A stretch of DNA of 64,000 bases, taken from positions 310,001 to 374,000 of the forward strand of contig WHVA01000005.1 in assembly GCA_015179125.1 (NCBI GenBank), written 5' to 3'. Both the position numbers and the translations under genes were made by a program. The notes below the pieces were generated by a model. The model was not told where the DNA came from. It saw only the letters and a list, made by a program, of their open reading frames with translations, and did not search any database. Positions 40,407 to 49,816 of this stretch are shown here, in pieces; within the stretch, counting starts at the first letter, position 1; every line of letters begins with the position of its first letter. Source of the DNA: Gautieria morchelliformis. Taxonomy: Eukaryota > Basidiomycota > Agaricomycetes > Gomphales > Gomphaceae.

Positions 40407-41728
40407 GCATCGCAGACAATTCTATCGCCTGTGGAGCTCAGTTCAATGCCCAATATCATGCCATGATTTAATAGATGTTGTAGGGACTTCTGTGAGATGT
40501 GCCCCATTTTTTGATGAATTTCCATGGCAGACAAACACATATGGGCTTGAGCACTTGGTGACTGGAGGTCTAGTCGATATAAACCATTGACCTTCGGTGC
40601 TTGCATCAATACCTTTCCAGTAGCGTTAGATATTGTGCATTTCTGGCCACTGAGTCGAATATCGTAGCCAGCATCATCGCACCGACCGATCGAGACGAGG
40701 GTAGCAGCAATTTTTGGAGCATAATATGTATCTTGCAACGTGACTTCTACTGTTTTATCTCCAACCTTGTTGGATAATACAAGCAGTCCTGAACCGAAGG
40801 CATCAAAAGTGCCTTTGTTGGCTGCTCGGATAGTCCTTGGCTGTGAGAATTGACAGTAGTTCCTCAATAAATTTTTGTGAGGAGTCATATGCGATGTCGT
40901 TCCGGTGTCGAGTATAACTATAACTCCTGAGGATGTGCTCAAATTGAAATTAGAGCACTCGTCAAAATTGGTGAAGGCAAGATGCCCATCACCACTTTCC
41001 TCAGAAGAGGACTCTTCTTCGGCAACATTCGCTTTTGCTTTACCCTTCTTCTTCTTCTTGGCTTTGGCTTTTTTCTTCTGACGTGGTCCTTGACCTTCTT
41101 TACCACCTCCTTTAGCCCAGCAATTTTCGATGGAATGTCCAGGCTTTTTGCAGTTGGTGCATACATGCGCCTTCTGCCCCTTCTGGTCCTTCTTAGTAGA
41201 TGAACCAATAAACACCTGCTCTTCTTGCGGGAGTGTTTTCTTCCTGTCATACTGAGCCTTTAGTACCCTAATAATATTATCAGGGACCAATGGCATCCCG
41301 CATTCTTCAAGCGAAGTGGTAAGGGCGTTCATGACTGCCTCATAGGATGGTGGAAGTGATGCAAGGATGATGTCCATGAATTCTTCTTCGGAAACTCTGG
41401 CTCCCATCTCATTAAGACGAGCATATAGGTCTTGGGCCTTGTCCAAATGATCTCTCAAGTCTCCATCCTCAGGACATCTCATACTACGGAGTTGTCGCTG
41501 CAGGCTGGTGAGGACCATCTTGGGCTTTTTGGTCATCTCATTGACCAATGCATCCCAAGTCTCTTTTGCTGTCTTCTGCTTCTGTAGCATCAGGGCTAAT
41601 GACTCTGACACTGAGACGATGATTTGGGTCTTGGCTTGTCCTTCTCTAGCAAGGTATCTCTCCAGCTTCTCCTCAGCCTTATCCATCTGAGTTTCCTCAG
41701 CTTCTGTAAGAATATGGCCTGGGGGCAT
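40235..41728 (-). CDS. Copia-A2 Gag, zinc knuckle, protease and pre-integrase region
   Basis: The frame reads UBN2-type Gag (AKETWDALVNEM, LRDHLDKAQDLYARL, LASLPPSYEAVM), a CCHC knuckle (CTNCKKPGHSIENC), a Lys-rich stretch, the protease signature LDTGTTSHM near 40912, LVSIGRCDD, and the pre-integrase HHCC (HQKMGH, CDACIQ). The first ~55 Gag codons lie further upstream in the same frame, starting at ATG 41893 within the primer site, but a TGA at 41813-41815 separates them. The 3' end runs out of frame after the 1-nt deletion near 40350. Confidence 0.88.
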   Translation of the reverse strand: MPPGHILTEAEETQMDKAEEKLERYLAREGQAKTQIIVSVSESLALMLQKQKTAKETWDALVNEMTKKPKMVLTSLQRQLRSMRCPEDGDLRDHLDKAQDLYARLNEMGARVSEEEFMDIILASLPPSYEAVMNALTTSLEECGMPLVPDNIIRVLKAQYDRKKTLPQEEQVFIGSSTKKDQKGQKAHVCTNCKKPGHSIENCWAKGGGKEGQGPRQKKKAKAKKKKKGKAKANVAEEESSSEESGDGHLAFTNFDECSNFNLSTSSGVIVILDTGTTSHMTPHKNLLRNYCQFSQPRTIRAANKGTFDAFGSGLLVLSNKVGDKTVEVTLQDTYYAPKIAATLVSIGRCDDAGYDIRLSGQKCTISNATGKVLMQAPKVNGLYRLDLQSPSAQAHMCLSAMEIHQKMGHISQKSLQHLLNHGMILGIELSSTGDRIVCDACIQAKIARKPLPREPRDRSQNSVTEFILMSGDLQGTSQSIRSHIMSPLSMITQENR

Positions 41729-41893
41729 AACTGGAGGATCAGGAGGTCGAGTGACTCTCCCTTCTACATGCTTGAGTAGATTTTTGGACTCGAAATAGCT
41801 GATGAGAGTGGCTCACCACAATGGCCAATTACTACCATCAGTAGCAAGCTTCTCAACACCCAATAGCTTCTCAGAAGTGTCTCCGGGGCCCAT
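41729..41893 (-). pseudogene. Copia-A2 Gag N-terminus, with in-frame stop
   Basis: ATG at 41893-41891 lies inside the primer-binding site. The frame reads MGPGDTSEKLLGVEKL..DGSNWPLW, the typical copia Gag N-terminal motif, then TGA (41815-41813), then ATLISYFESKNLL and on into the frame of 40235-41728. One nonsense change thus splits Gag. Confidence 0.7.
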
Positions 41894-41898
41894 AACCC
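41881..41898 (-). other. Half-tRNA primer-binding site of Copia-A2 (initiator tRNA-Met)
   Basis: On the minus strand GGGTTATGGGCCCCGGAG follows the LTR end directly. It shares GGTTATGGGCCCCG with Copia-B and is complementary to the initiator tRNA-Met anticodon arm. The ATG in it is also the apparent Gag start. Confidence 0.72.
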
Positions 41899-42334
41899 TG
41901 TTGAGGACAGGAATTATAGGCAGTAGGTATGGACTTGTTGCTCAAAAGAATAGACTAGAAATTAATTCACTACAGAGGATTTCTAGGTCAATAAATCGAA
42001 AGAATGCTAGACTAATTTACTTGCCTCTCTCAGTGAATTTAGTTGTCACTGAGAGAGGGGGAAATTGTTTCACTGCGCATGTACTACTATCCGGCCCTTT
42101 AGCGCCCAAGAGCTCGCGCGTCGAAGTCATTTCAGACTCCGCTGGGTGCAGCCGCTTGTGAAAGTAGGAATAACAAAATGAAATAGAGAGACAGGGAGTG
42201 AGTGGAAAATTTCGAAAATAACCAGAGAAATGGATGCATGATACAAGAATAACATGAGAAGAAATTGAGAAAGCACACAACAAATTGGATATATTATGCT
42301 TGATTTTGGTGCAGGAGCATCAATGCACCCAACA
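41899..42334 (-). repeat. 5' LTR of Copia-A2
   Basis: 436 bp, identical by eye to 37220-37655, and followed by the target duplication GGGTG (42335-42339). The identity indicates a very recent insertion. Confidence 0.95.
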
Positions 42335-42339
42335 GGGTG

Positions 42340-42380
42340 ATGGGGTGGGAATTGGTGACAATACGATGGATGAAGATTAA
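42340..42380 (+). pseudogene. Last codons of the split Zn2Cys6-like gene
   Basis: Taking out Copia-A2 and one GGGTG joins the upstream exon to this piece in frame, adding a Gly/Asp-rich tail ending in MDED and the stop at 42378-42380. Confidence 0.65.
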
Positions 42381-42507
42381 TTGTCAGAATAGCTTGTCGA
42401 ATAATTTTCTTGGAACGTCGGAAATAGTATAGTGGAAATATTAATCGGTTTTTAACTTGTGACTTAAGGAGTGAATGCGGAATAGAAGGTGGAATGGTTG
42501 GAATGAC

Positions 42508-42702
42508 TTAGTGCGCAAGAAGGGGTCCAGGCTTGGCAGGGTATGCCTTATGGGAATCTGAGATGAGTTCAGAGGCATGGTCGAGTTCTGTGGCGGAAAT
42601 CCAGGATGTTTCTTTGTCTGTGTTTTCATAGCCTGCCCACTTGACTAGGTACTGGAGTTGACAACGGTATCGCTTGTCGAGCTTGGAATTGAGAATTTCC
42701 AA
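42508..42702 (-). pseudogene. Gypsy-B chromodomain
   Basis: The frame reads EILNSKLDKRYRCQLQYLVKWAGY, then a TSWISATEL segment, a chromodomain at the end of a Ty3/Gypsy integrase. It is separated by an in-frame TAG (42709-42711) from the preceding integrase tail. This makes Gypsy-B a second, distinct chromovirus lineage. No LTR was found downstream. Confidence 0.75.
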
Positions 42703-42708
42703 AATCTC

Positions 42709-43074
42709 CTATTCCAGTTCTCCATCGATGATGACTGGCGGAGGCGGAGGTTGTTCTTGATTCGGAATTGTATTCGGAACTGCGGGTTCAAGCATAGACA
42801 CATGGAATGCCGGATGTACTGTGCGCATATTGTCAGGAAGTCTGAGAGTGAAAGAACGACTGCTGGCCTTAGTGATGATCTTGTAAGGGCCAAGGTATTT
42901 TTCAGAGAGCTTCTTCGAGGGGTGAGTGGTGCGGAAGTTTTCTGCTTTGATGAAGACTTTGTTGCCTATCTCGAATGCTGGTTGTGGAAGACATTTCCGA
43001 TCGGCGGAAGTTTGATATCTCTTTTGGGCAGCGGAAATGTTCTCTCGGAGGTGCTGATGAAGCGAGTTCCACAA
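42709..43074 (-). pseudogene. Gypsy-B integrase C-terminal (GPY/F) region
   Basis: It contains AAQKRYQTSADRK, GNKVFIKAENF, KYLGPYKIITK (GPY motif) and TVHPAFHVSMLEP, the canonical order of the chromovirus integrase tail. The frame differs from the core at 42902-44452, so a frameshift lies near 43080. Confidence 0.8.
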
Positions 43075-44452
43075 CGACGTCTTGGGCTCTGGCAGAGGTG
43101 AGGTCGTGTTCAGGGTGGATGGTGAGATTCAGGTGGTAGCCTTTGTTGGCATAGAAGGGCGAAATTCCAGTGGTGGCGGAAGGCGCATTGTTGTAGGTGA
43201 ATTCCATGAGAGGAAGAAGGTCGGACCAGTTGCTGTGTTGGTAGTTGCAATAGACGTGGAGGTACTGTTCAAGGGTCTGATTAGTATGTTCCATTTGGCC
43301 GTCACCTTCAGGATGATAACTGGAAGTGAAGTGGAGTTTCATGTCGAGAGCCTTGCCGAATGTGTGGAAAAAAGAAGACACGAATCCTGATCCACGGTCG
43401 GAAGTGACATGGGAGGGGATTCCGTGCTTGGAAAAGACATGGAGCATGAAGAGCTGTGCAGAAGTGATAGTGTCATAGGTCAGAATAAAGATAGACTGCT
43501 TTGTAAGGCGGTCAACGATAACTAGAATGGTATCATAACCAGATGACTTAGGAAGTTTCTTGATGAAGTCCATGGATATTGAATTCCAGGGCTGTTCTGG
43601 GATCGGAAGTTGCTTCAAGAGGCCGTAGGGTTTGTGACATTGAGGCTTGGTGTGCATACAAGTGGGGCATGACTTGCAGTAGTCTTTGACCATCATGTGG
43701 AGGAGTGGCCAAGTGTAAGTGTGTCGGATGAGGTTGAGAGTCTTGTTTTGGCCTTGGTGTCCTGAGAGTGGATGATCGTGGCTTTGCTGGAGTACGTGGA
43801 GTCGTAGATCATTGATATCCCGAACATAGATTCGGGACTTGTAGCGGAGGAATCTGTCGGAATCGAGGGACCATCCAGGACTGGTTGGGTTATCGAGGTG
43901 GGTTGCGGAGATGGGGTCGGAACGAAGTGCGGAACGGATGTTGGAATGGAGAGACTCGGTGTCCATGATGATTGAGGCATGGAGTAGCAGAAACTGCAAT
44001 GCTGTGGCATGCAGGGACGATGCCAGCTGCTCGGTCGAGAATACCGGGCGGAAATTGTGCGGATTAACGCTGGCATAGTCACTACTTCCCTCTTTTGGGT
44101 AGACATCCCAATGTCTAGTGAGCGCGTTGGGTTTTTCTCTGAGCTTTCCGGGGTGGAAGCAGATCACCATATTGAACTGTGAGAGATATTCAGACCAGCG
44201 GACTTGACGGCGAGTCAAAATCTTAGTAGTCACAAAATACTCAAGGTGTTTATGATCCATTACAACATTGATCAGATAAGTTGGACCTTCGAGGTAGTGT
44301 CGCCAAATTTTGAAGGCTTTGAAGATCGCGAGTAGTTCCTTATTGTGGACATCGTAGTTGAGTTCTGGGGTGGAAAAGGTGTGGGAATGAAAGGCGATCG
44401 GATGAATTTCTCCATCGTCAGGGGAAATGAGGGACAGAATGGTGGCTAGCAT
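42902..44452 (-). CDS. Gypsy-B RNase H and integrase core
   Basis: RNase H begins just upstream at LETNASDYML, where the first catalytic Asp is replaced by Asn, and shows NYDVHNKELLAI and VVMDHKHLEYF. The integrase zinc domain is HDHPLSGHQGQNKT with CKSCPTC, intact. The core has SMDFIKKL, TSDRGSGFVS and GQMEHTNQTLEQY, giving the D,D,E triad. The frame continues the segment at 44498-44860 after one TAG. It becomes nonsense after about 43080. Confidence 0.85.
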   Translation of the reverse strand: MLATILSLISPDDGEIHPIAFHSHTFSTPELNYDVHNKELLAIFKAFKIWRHYLEGPTYLINVVMDHKHLEYFVTTKILTRRQVRWSEYLSQFNMVICFHPGKLREKPNALTRHWDVYPKEGSSDYASVNPHNFRPVFSTEQLASSLHATALQFLLLHASIIMDTESLHSNIRSALRSDPISATHLDNPTSPGWSLDSDRFLRYKSRIYVRDINDLRLHVLQQSHDHPLSGHQGQNKTLNLIRHTYTWPLLHMMVKDYCKSCPTCMHTKPQCHKPYGLLKQLPIPEQPWNSISMDFIKKLPKSSGYDTILVIVDRLTKQSIFILTYDTITSAQLFMLHVFSKHGIPSHVTSDRGSGFVSSFFHTFGKALDMKLHFTSSYHPEGDGQMEHTNQTLEQYLHVYCNYQHSNWSDLLPLMEFTYNNAPSATTGISPFYANKGYHLNLTIHPEHDLTSARAQDVVVELASSAPPREHFRCPKEISNFRRSEMSSTTSIRDRQQSLHQSRKLPHHSPLEEAL

Positions 44453-44497
44453 GTAGTCGGAAGCGTTGGTTTCGAGTACAAGTTGGGCATCAGGAAT

Positions 44498-44860
44498 CTA
44501 GAAACCGAGTATAGGAGCCGTAGTGAAGGCTGCCTTGAGGGTTTCGAATGCTGAATGGCATTCCGGAGTGAAATTCCATGGAGCACCCTTCCTGGTGAGA
44601 TGCGTGAGCGGAACAGTAATGTCAGAAACGTTATAAATGAAATGCTGGTAAAAATTGGCGAAGCCAAGGAAAGACTGCACATCCTTAACAGGTCGGGGTT
44701 CCGGCCATTCTTGAAGTGCCTTGACTTTGTCCTCTGCCATGGTAAGACCTGTCGGAGACAGGATGTAGCCTAGGTATTTGACCATGTTGTGATGCCATCT
44801 GCTTTTGCATAGAGGTGGTGTTTGCGGAGGCGGCAGAGTACTTCGTGGACATGTTCCCAA
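44498..44860 (-). pseudogene. Gypsy-B RT thumb and connection
   Basis: It reads VKYLGYILSPTGLTM, VQSFLGFANFYQHFI and LTRKGAPWNFTPE, the conserved Ty3/Gypsy RT thumb. It ends at TAG 44498-44500; the downstream RNase H is in the same frame, so this is a single nonsense change. Confidence 0.8.
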
Positions 44861-45579
44861 TGTTCTTCCGGTGAGTCGGAATAGATGAGGATGTCGTCAA
44901 TGTAGACTAAGACGCATACATCAAGGAGGTTGGAAAATACATCATTCATAAAGCACTGAAAAGCAGCGGGAGCATTGGTTAGACCAAAAGGCATGACAAC
45001 CCACTCAAAAGCACCGTAGTGGGTGTGGAAGGTGGTTTTCCACTCGTCACCTTTGCGTATGCGGACAAGGTGATAAGCATGCCGGAGGTCGATTTTGGTG
45101 TAGATATTCACTCTGCGGGGAGTATTGAGGAGGTCGGAAGTGCGTGGAAGTGGATATTTGTCAGACAGCGATGGGCAGATAAAGCCCATGTTGAGGTGTT
45201 CATCCATGAACTCGCGGAGAGTCTGGAGTTCATTTTGCGAGAGGGAGTAGATCAGTCCAAGGGGCGGAGATGCTCCTTCTTCCAAATCTATCTTCAAATT
45301 GTAAGGTCGATGTTCGGCAGGTTTATTGGCTTTGGCCTTGTTGAACACGTCTGGGAAGTCATGATATTCTTCCGGAACTAAGCTCATATCGACCGGAGCG
45401 GAAGTCGAGGCAGAACGAGCCTTGACTGTAGCTGAATCAGAGAGGTGAAGCTGAAAGACAGTCATATCTTCTTGCCATTGCAATATGCGGAATTGCGCCA
45501 CTTGTGAGTACAATAATGGAGAAAAGCCATAGTAGAGTGCAAATTTCTTTTGTAATTTGTGCGATCCCCCAATCCCCAA
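44770..45579 (-). CDS. Gypsy-B reverse transcriptase palm (with internal deletion)
   Basis: It contains FPDVFNKAKA, HRPYNLKIDLEEG, DKYPLPR, IDLRHAYHLVRI, FEWVVMPFGLTNAPAAF and the catalytic VYIDDILIYS. Between NMGFICPSLS and DKYPLPR about 30 residues of the usual fingers/palm (the FVKKKDG..RLCVDYR segment) are missing, so the enzyme was already deleted. Upstream to 45689 a protease-like tail is readable in shifted frames. Gag is absent; the element is 5'-truncated. Confidence 0.83.
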   Translation of the reverse strand: MGIGGSHKLQKKFALYYGFSPLLYSQVAQFRILQWQEDMTVFQLHLSDSATVKARSASTSAPVDMSLVPEEYHDFPDVFNKAKANKPAEHRPYNLKIDLEEGASPPLGLIYSLSQNELQTLREFMDEHLNMGFICPSLSDKYPLPRTSDLLNTPRRVNIYTKIDLRHAYHLVRIRKGDEWKTTFHTHYGAFEWVVMPFGLTNAPAAFQCFMNDVFSNLLDVCVLVYIDDILIYSDSPEEHWEHVHEVLCRLRKHHLYAKADGITTWSNT

Positions 45580-45853
45580 CCACCATTTCTATTAAGGTGA
45601 CCTGTCAAACCATTTGCGGGGACCCTTGTTAGTACCTCAGCACTCTGACAATCCATAGGCACTCTAGCTAGCGTATAAAGCGGTGACATTTGTGAGTACT
45701 CCCTCCAATCTTCCTGTCATCTCAATGTGATCATCCCCAAGCTTAGTCTGAGCCCCACATCATTTGAGTGTGGTCTTCAAGCCTTCTATCTATTCTATAC
45801 ACTGTAGTGCACGCCATCACTGCCCTGCCTGTTTGCTTGTTGTCCTGTACATC

Positions 45854-46198
45854 ATGGCCCATAGTAAAGCACCTGCGAGAAATGTTGGTCGTAAAGGATC
45901 ATTAGTCTTCTATAGCTCGCATTCTTCTTCTGTTTTTGCTGACCATTCCCAGGGGGACTTTATAACTTCCCAGGGCTCAAATCAGCCACACAATGTGTCG
46001 ATCAACCAGGACACTCAGCGTTGGCATTGTTTTCCACCATGTCAGGTGACCTATGGGCAGGTTGCAAGTCTCCGATGGCATGCACAAAAGCATGCGTATG
46101 GTGGAATGGTCGTTGGGGCTGCAGCCCATGTTGATGGTGATGCTTACCTCTCCAATGTGGCAGGGTCCAACGATGGTGATTGTGACGTATCCCCCTGA
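45854..46198 (+). CDS. Small protein or exon with a C2H2-like finger
   Basis: ATG 45854 opens 114 codons. Residues about 60-80 carry C-x3-C-x12-H-x3-H (CFPPC..RWHAQKH), close to a C2H2 zinc finger, preceded by a Ser/His/Asn-rich segment. It lies directly upstream of the Copia-D fragment and may be the first exon of the gene whose last exons are at 47568-47801. Evidence for expression is absent. Confidence 0.35.
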   Translation: MAHSKAPARNVGRKGSLVFYSSHSSSVFADHSQGDFITSQGSNQPHNVSINQDTQRWHCFPPCQVTYGQVASLRWHAQKHAYGGMVVGAAAHVDGDAYLSNVAGSNDGDCDVSP

Positions 46199-46218
46199 GA
46201 TTCTGATGCAATTTTGGT

Positions 46219-47555
46219 ATGTCCATTCATTTTGCATTGCGAGATGACAAGGGAGGAGAGTACATGTCTACAGAGTTTGACAAGTTCTTAGCTACTGCTG
46301 GAATTGCATGCCAGCACATTGTGCTGAATGAACCCCATCAAAATGGTGTAGCAGAGTGTGTTAATAGGACTCTCCAAGAGCAGGCTATTGCCATGCTCAC
46401 TGAATCTCACCTTCCAACTTCCTTCTGGAGTTATGCTGTGCCAGCCCTCGTCCATGTGAGAAATAGGTCCCCCACATCTGCATTGCAGGGAGAAATTCCC
46501 TACATTGTGTTTTATAGATGTAAACCAGATGTTTCTCATTTATGGGTCTTTGGGTGCACAGCATATGTTCATGTCCAGAAGGACAAGCGCAAATCTCTTG
46601 TTCTCATACTGAGAAATGTGTCTTTATTGGCTATCCTGCTGAGTATAAAGGGTGGATGTTCTATAACCCTCCGACTAGGAAGATTATTATCAGCAACACT
46701 GCTGAATTTGATGAGTGTATCTTCCCAGGTTTAACAGGGCAAAGCCACCCACCACTCCCAGAAGTTCCCCTTTCAGAGCCATCTGCTACTATTGAAGTGG
46801 AGCAACATCCACCTCGGGTAGAGGTACAGGAACAGGTGGAGATATACCTGATCAGGTGGGAGCTGTTCCTGCACCTCTCCCAGAGCCTCAAGAAGCTATC
46901 TCTCCTGACCCCCATGATGGCTTGGATCATTCTCACTCTGACTATGACTCAGACTCTGAGGGAGTTACACCTCCACCTCCAATGAGATGGTATCCTTTGC
47001 GAGAGTGACGCCCTCCTGGCAGATGGTGGGAAGCCACCACATACAGAGAGGGAACACCTGCCATTGAATCTAGAAGTGAGGAGGAGTCTTTAACACACTC
47101 CCAGCCTGCTGATTCTGGAGAAGAATCTCTCTATACTCATGCTCAGACTGATACAGTGCTCAGTGCACATGATGCCTTTGAGTTTGGTTCCAGGCTGCAC
47201 TCAAGGTCTCTGCCCACAGCACAGATCCACAGTCATTTGCTGAAGCCATGAGGCACCCTGATGCAGAACACTGGTTCAAAGCTGCATATGATGGGATCCA
47301 AGCTCAGCTTGACAATGGCACCTGGAAGCTTGCCAAGCTGCCCCCAGGCAGAAAGGCCATTGGGAGTCAATGGGTGTTTTTCATCAGTGAAAAGCCAATG
47401 GGTCCATTGACCACTACAAAGGAATGTTAGTGGCCAAAGCATATGTCCAGAGGCCTGGCTTTGATTATACTAAGACTTTTGCACCCACTGCCAAATGGGC
47501 TGCATTGCATGCTGTGCTAGCAATGGCATTAAGCCTTCATTGGGTATGTACGCTT
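46219..47555 (+). pseudogene. Copia-D fragment: integrase core to RT start
   Basis: It begins inside the integrase at RDDKGGEYMSTEF, continues with NGVAECVNRTLQEQ (third acidic residue) and LWVFGCTAYVHV, shifts frame into CVFIGYPAEYKGWMFYNP and a Pro/Glu linker, then the RT start as DAEHWFKAAYDG, IGSQWVF and VAKAYVQRPGFDYTKTFAPTAKW. It stops at ALSLHW. At least three frameshifts and a stop are present, with no LTRs. This is a distinct copia lineage from A, B and C. Confidence 0.8.
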
Positions 47556-47567
47556 AATTACACACAG

Positions 47568-47801
47568 AGGATGAGGTGGAACCACCACCTGCACGACCAC
47601 CTATGGCCAGGTGTCCCAAGAAGACCATGATTCAGGAAAACGCACCTCCCATGGAGGATGGCAGTGGTATGTAATCTCCACCCCATATCGCACTAAGTGG
47701 CGAGGCTAACCATTCTGCAACTATCAGATGATCCTCCTGTGACCAAAGGCAAGCCTCAGAAGGGGAGACCTCCCAAGGGCATCGACCAACTCCTGGGATG
47801 A
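47568..47801 (+). CDS. Two terminal exons of a host-like gene with an AT-hook-like motif
   Basis: Exon 47568-47666 (Glu/Pro-rich, EDEVEPPPARPP) is followed by a convincing 61-nt intron (47667-47727: GTATGT donor, GGCTAAC branch site, ATCAG acceptor) and exon 47728-47801. The join gives GSDDPPVTKGKPQKGRPPKG, then a stop at 47799. QKGRPPKG resembles an AT-hook (core GRP with flanking basic residues). The Copia-D fragment ends 12 nt before the first exon's acceptor, so it occupies what was an intron or replaced upstream exons. Confidence 0.4.
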
Positions 47802-47929
47802 TGCTCATGTTCCATTCCCATGCTGGACAACAGGATATGCTGTGGGCTGGGATTGATCTAGAGTTAGATTATTGCGCTGGCTCACATCATGCATACCCTC
47901 CAGTGGCTGTGGAAAGCATATTAGCACTT

Positions 47930-49090
47930 GGGTTCCATTACTGCACTGCACCACAGCATCAGCTGGGCTTGCACATATGTTCCATTACCACTGATTATCT
48001 GCTGCACTGGGGCGAGCATAATATGAACAACACTTTGGTACCACCAGTGATATAAGTCCACACCCAAATTCATAGAGGTAGCAATAGTACCTTCTGCCTA
48101 TTGTAATACTAGGCTGTCCCATTGTATTAGTGCTGTCCTCTGTCACAGGATATCCCATCCGGGCCATGCTTAAAGCTTACCAATATCCCTGGGTCACCAG
48201 GACCCCAAACCATTAGTGCTAGGATGCCAGTGATTGCCTGGTGAGAAGCATCATTTCCATGGCGGTCAGTTATTGCCCAGTAATATGCCAATGTGTAGGG
48301 TGACTTCAATGTCCACGTTATGTAAATTTTATTCTCCCCCCCCAGGGTGTGCGCAAATAGTGAGATGATGTGGTTTAGGTATTGCATTACTGCACTTTAC
48401 GATAGCAGTTGGCATTTATGTTGTAATTCTGCCTTGGACAGCATCATCCACTGTGGGTTGGGATGCAGAGTTGGAACCCCTCCCCTGAGATTATCACAAG
48501 CCCTCATATCATGCATGACCTCCAATGCCTTTGGAAAGTGTATTAGCCCTGGTCTCAGGCTTATTTTCCCTTCCCGTGCTGCGCCATCATGTATAACCTC
48601 CAGTGGCTGCTGGGGAATGCCTATTATCGTTAGGATAACACCCATGTTCCATTCCCGCGCTGCACCACAGCATCCGCTGGGGTTGCACTCATGTTCCATT
48701 ACCACGCTGGCCATCATTTTCCGCTGCACTTTGGCAAGCATAATTTGAACAACACTTTGATACTGCCAGCGATATAAATCCACACCTGAATTCAGTGGAG
48801 GCAGCAATAGTACTTTCTGCATATAGCAATACTAGGATGCCCCATTCTATTTGCGCTATCCTCTGTCACAGGATATGCCATCCTGGCCATCTTTAAAGCC
48901 CTTCAATATCCCTGGCTGTCCTGCGTCAACATCAAGCACGAGCTGGAATCATTAGTGTTGGGATAACAGTGATTGCCTGGTGAGATGCATCATTTCCACG
49001 GTGCTCAAACTGTGCCCACTCATATGCCAATGTGTAGTGTGACCTCATTGTGCACGTTATGTAACTTTTATTCTCCTCCCCGAGGGTCAG
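47930..49090. repeat. Direct duplication, ~420-440-bp units about 730 bp apart
   Basis: 47930-48348 and 48640-49090 share the ordered blocks GCACCACAGCATC, GAACAACACTTTG, CTCTGTCACAGGATAT, TCATTTCCA and ATATGCCAATGTGTAG at about 80% identity by eye. No terminal inverted repeats are visible. Confidence 0.65.
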
Positions 49091-49437
49091 GTTCTACTAC
49101 TGTGTCATTCCAGAGTTCTTCGCATTGTCACAGTGCGGATATGATGTGCAGTTGTTGGGTGTCCAAATAAGCTTGAGCAGAGTCTGAAAAAAGGTGTTTT
49201 CATCATATGTGGCCTTGCCAACTCCACCCTCCAAACCACAATGTCGCCCATCAAGTTTTCGTTCACCATGAAGTCCCACTGTCCAGGCCGTTGTTGTGAC
49301 CATGCCTGTCCTCAACCTCGTTGAAGGTGGCTGGGGGTATGACCACTAGTGCACTCACGGTCATCTCTTGGTTTCAGTGCAGGATCCTGGTAAGTGCTGT
49401 GTGTTTCATGAAGGTTAAGATTACTCATCTAATTCAG

Positions 49438-49816
49438 TGTGGGCTGCGTGTGATGGTGGGTGGCGGCGCAAGTTTGTTTCCCATGGCTGGCCGGCCATTC
49501 ATGGTAGGGATGGGGCTGCGGTGGGACTAGATGACGATCAGCATGGTACAGTGAGTATTGGATTACTTGTTGGGCAGTTCAGTCACTCACCTTACTATGT
49601 GCAGGATGGTGTCCAGGGTGTGTGCGAGACTACATTGTGGAGTCTGTCCTTGGGAATGGGGAGTGTTGGAATATCGATGCAGAGTATGAGGCGAAAGGTG
49701 CACTATCACTATCATTTCAGTCTTCATCATCTCTTCTTATGTTTGTTCCAGATGGCCCAGAGGCCTATGACTATCTCCAAGTCATTCAGCTGGTTGGGGA
49801 TGTGGGGGTGGGGTGA
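49438..49816 (+). pseudogene. Possible spliced gene fragment
   Basis: Candidate exons are 49438-~49545 (GWRRKFVSHGWPAIHGRD), ~49617-49697 (RDYIVESVLGNGECWNIDAEYEAK) and ~49752-49816 (DGPEAYDYLQVIQLVGD, stop), joined by GT..AG introns, the second being GTGCAC..TTCCAG. Sequence composition looks protein-like but nothing is recognised, and the first splice site is a guess. Confidence 0.25.
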
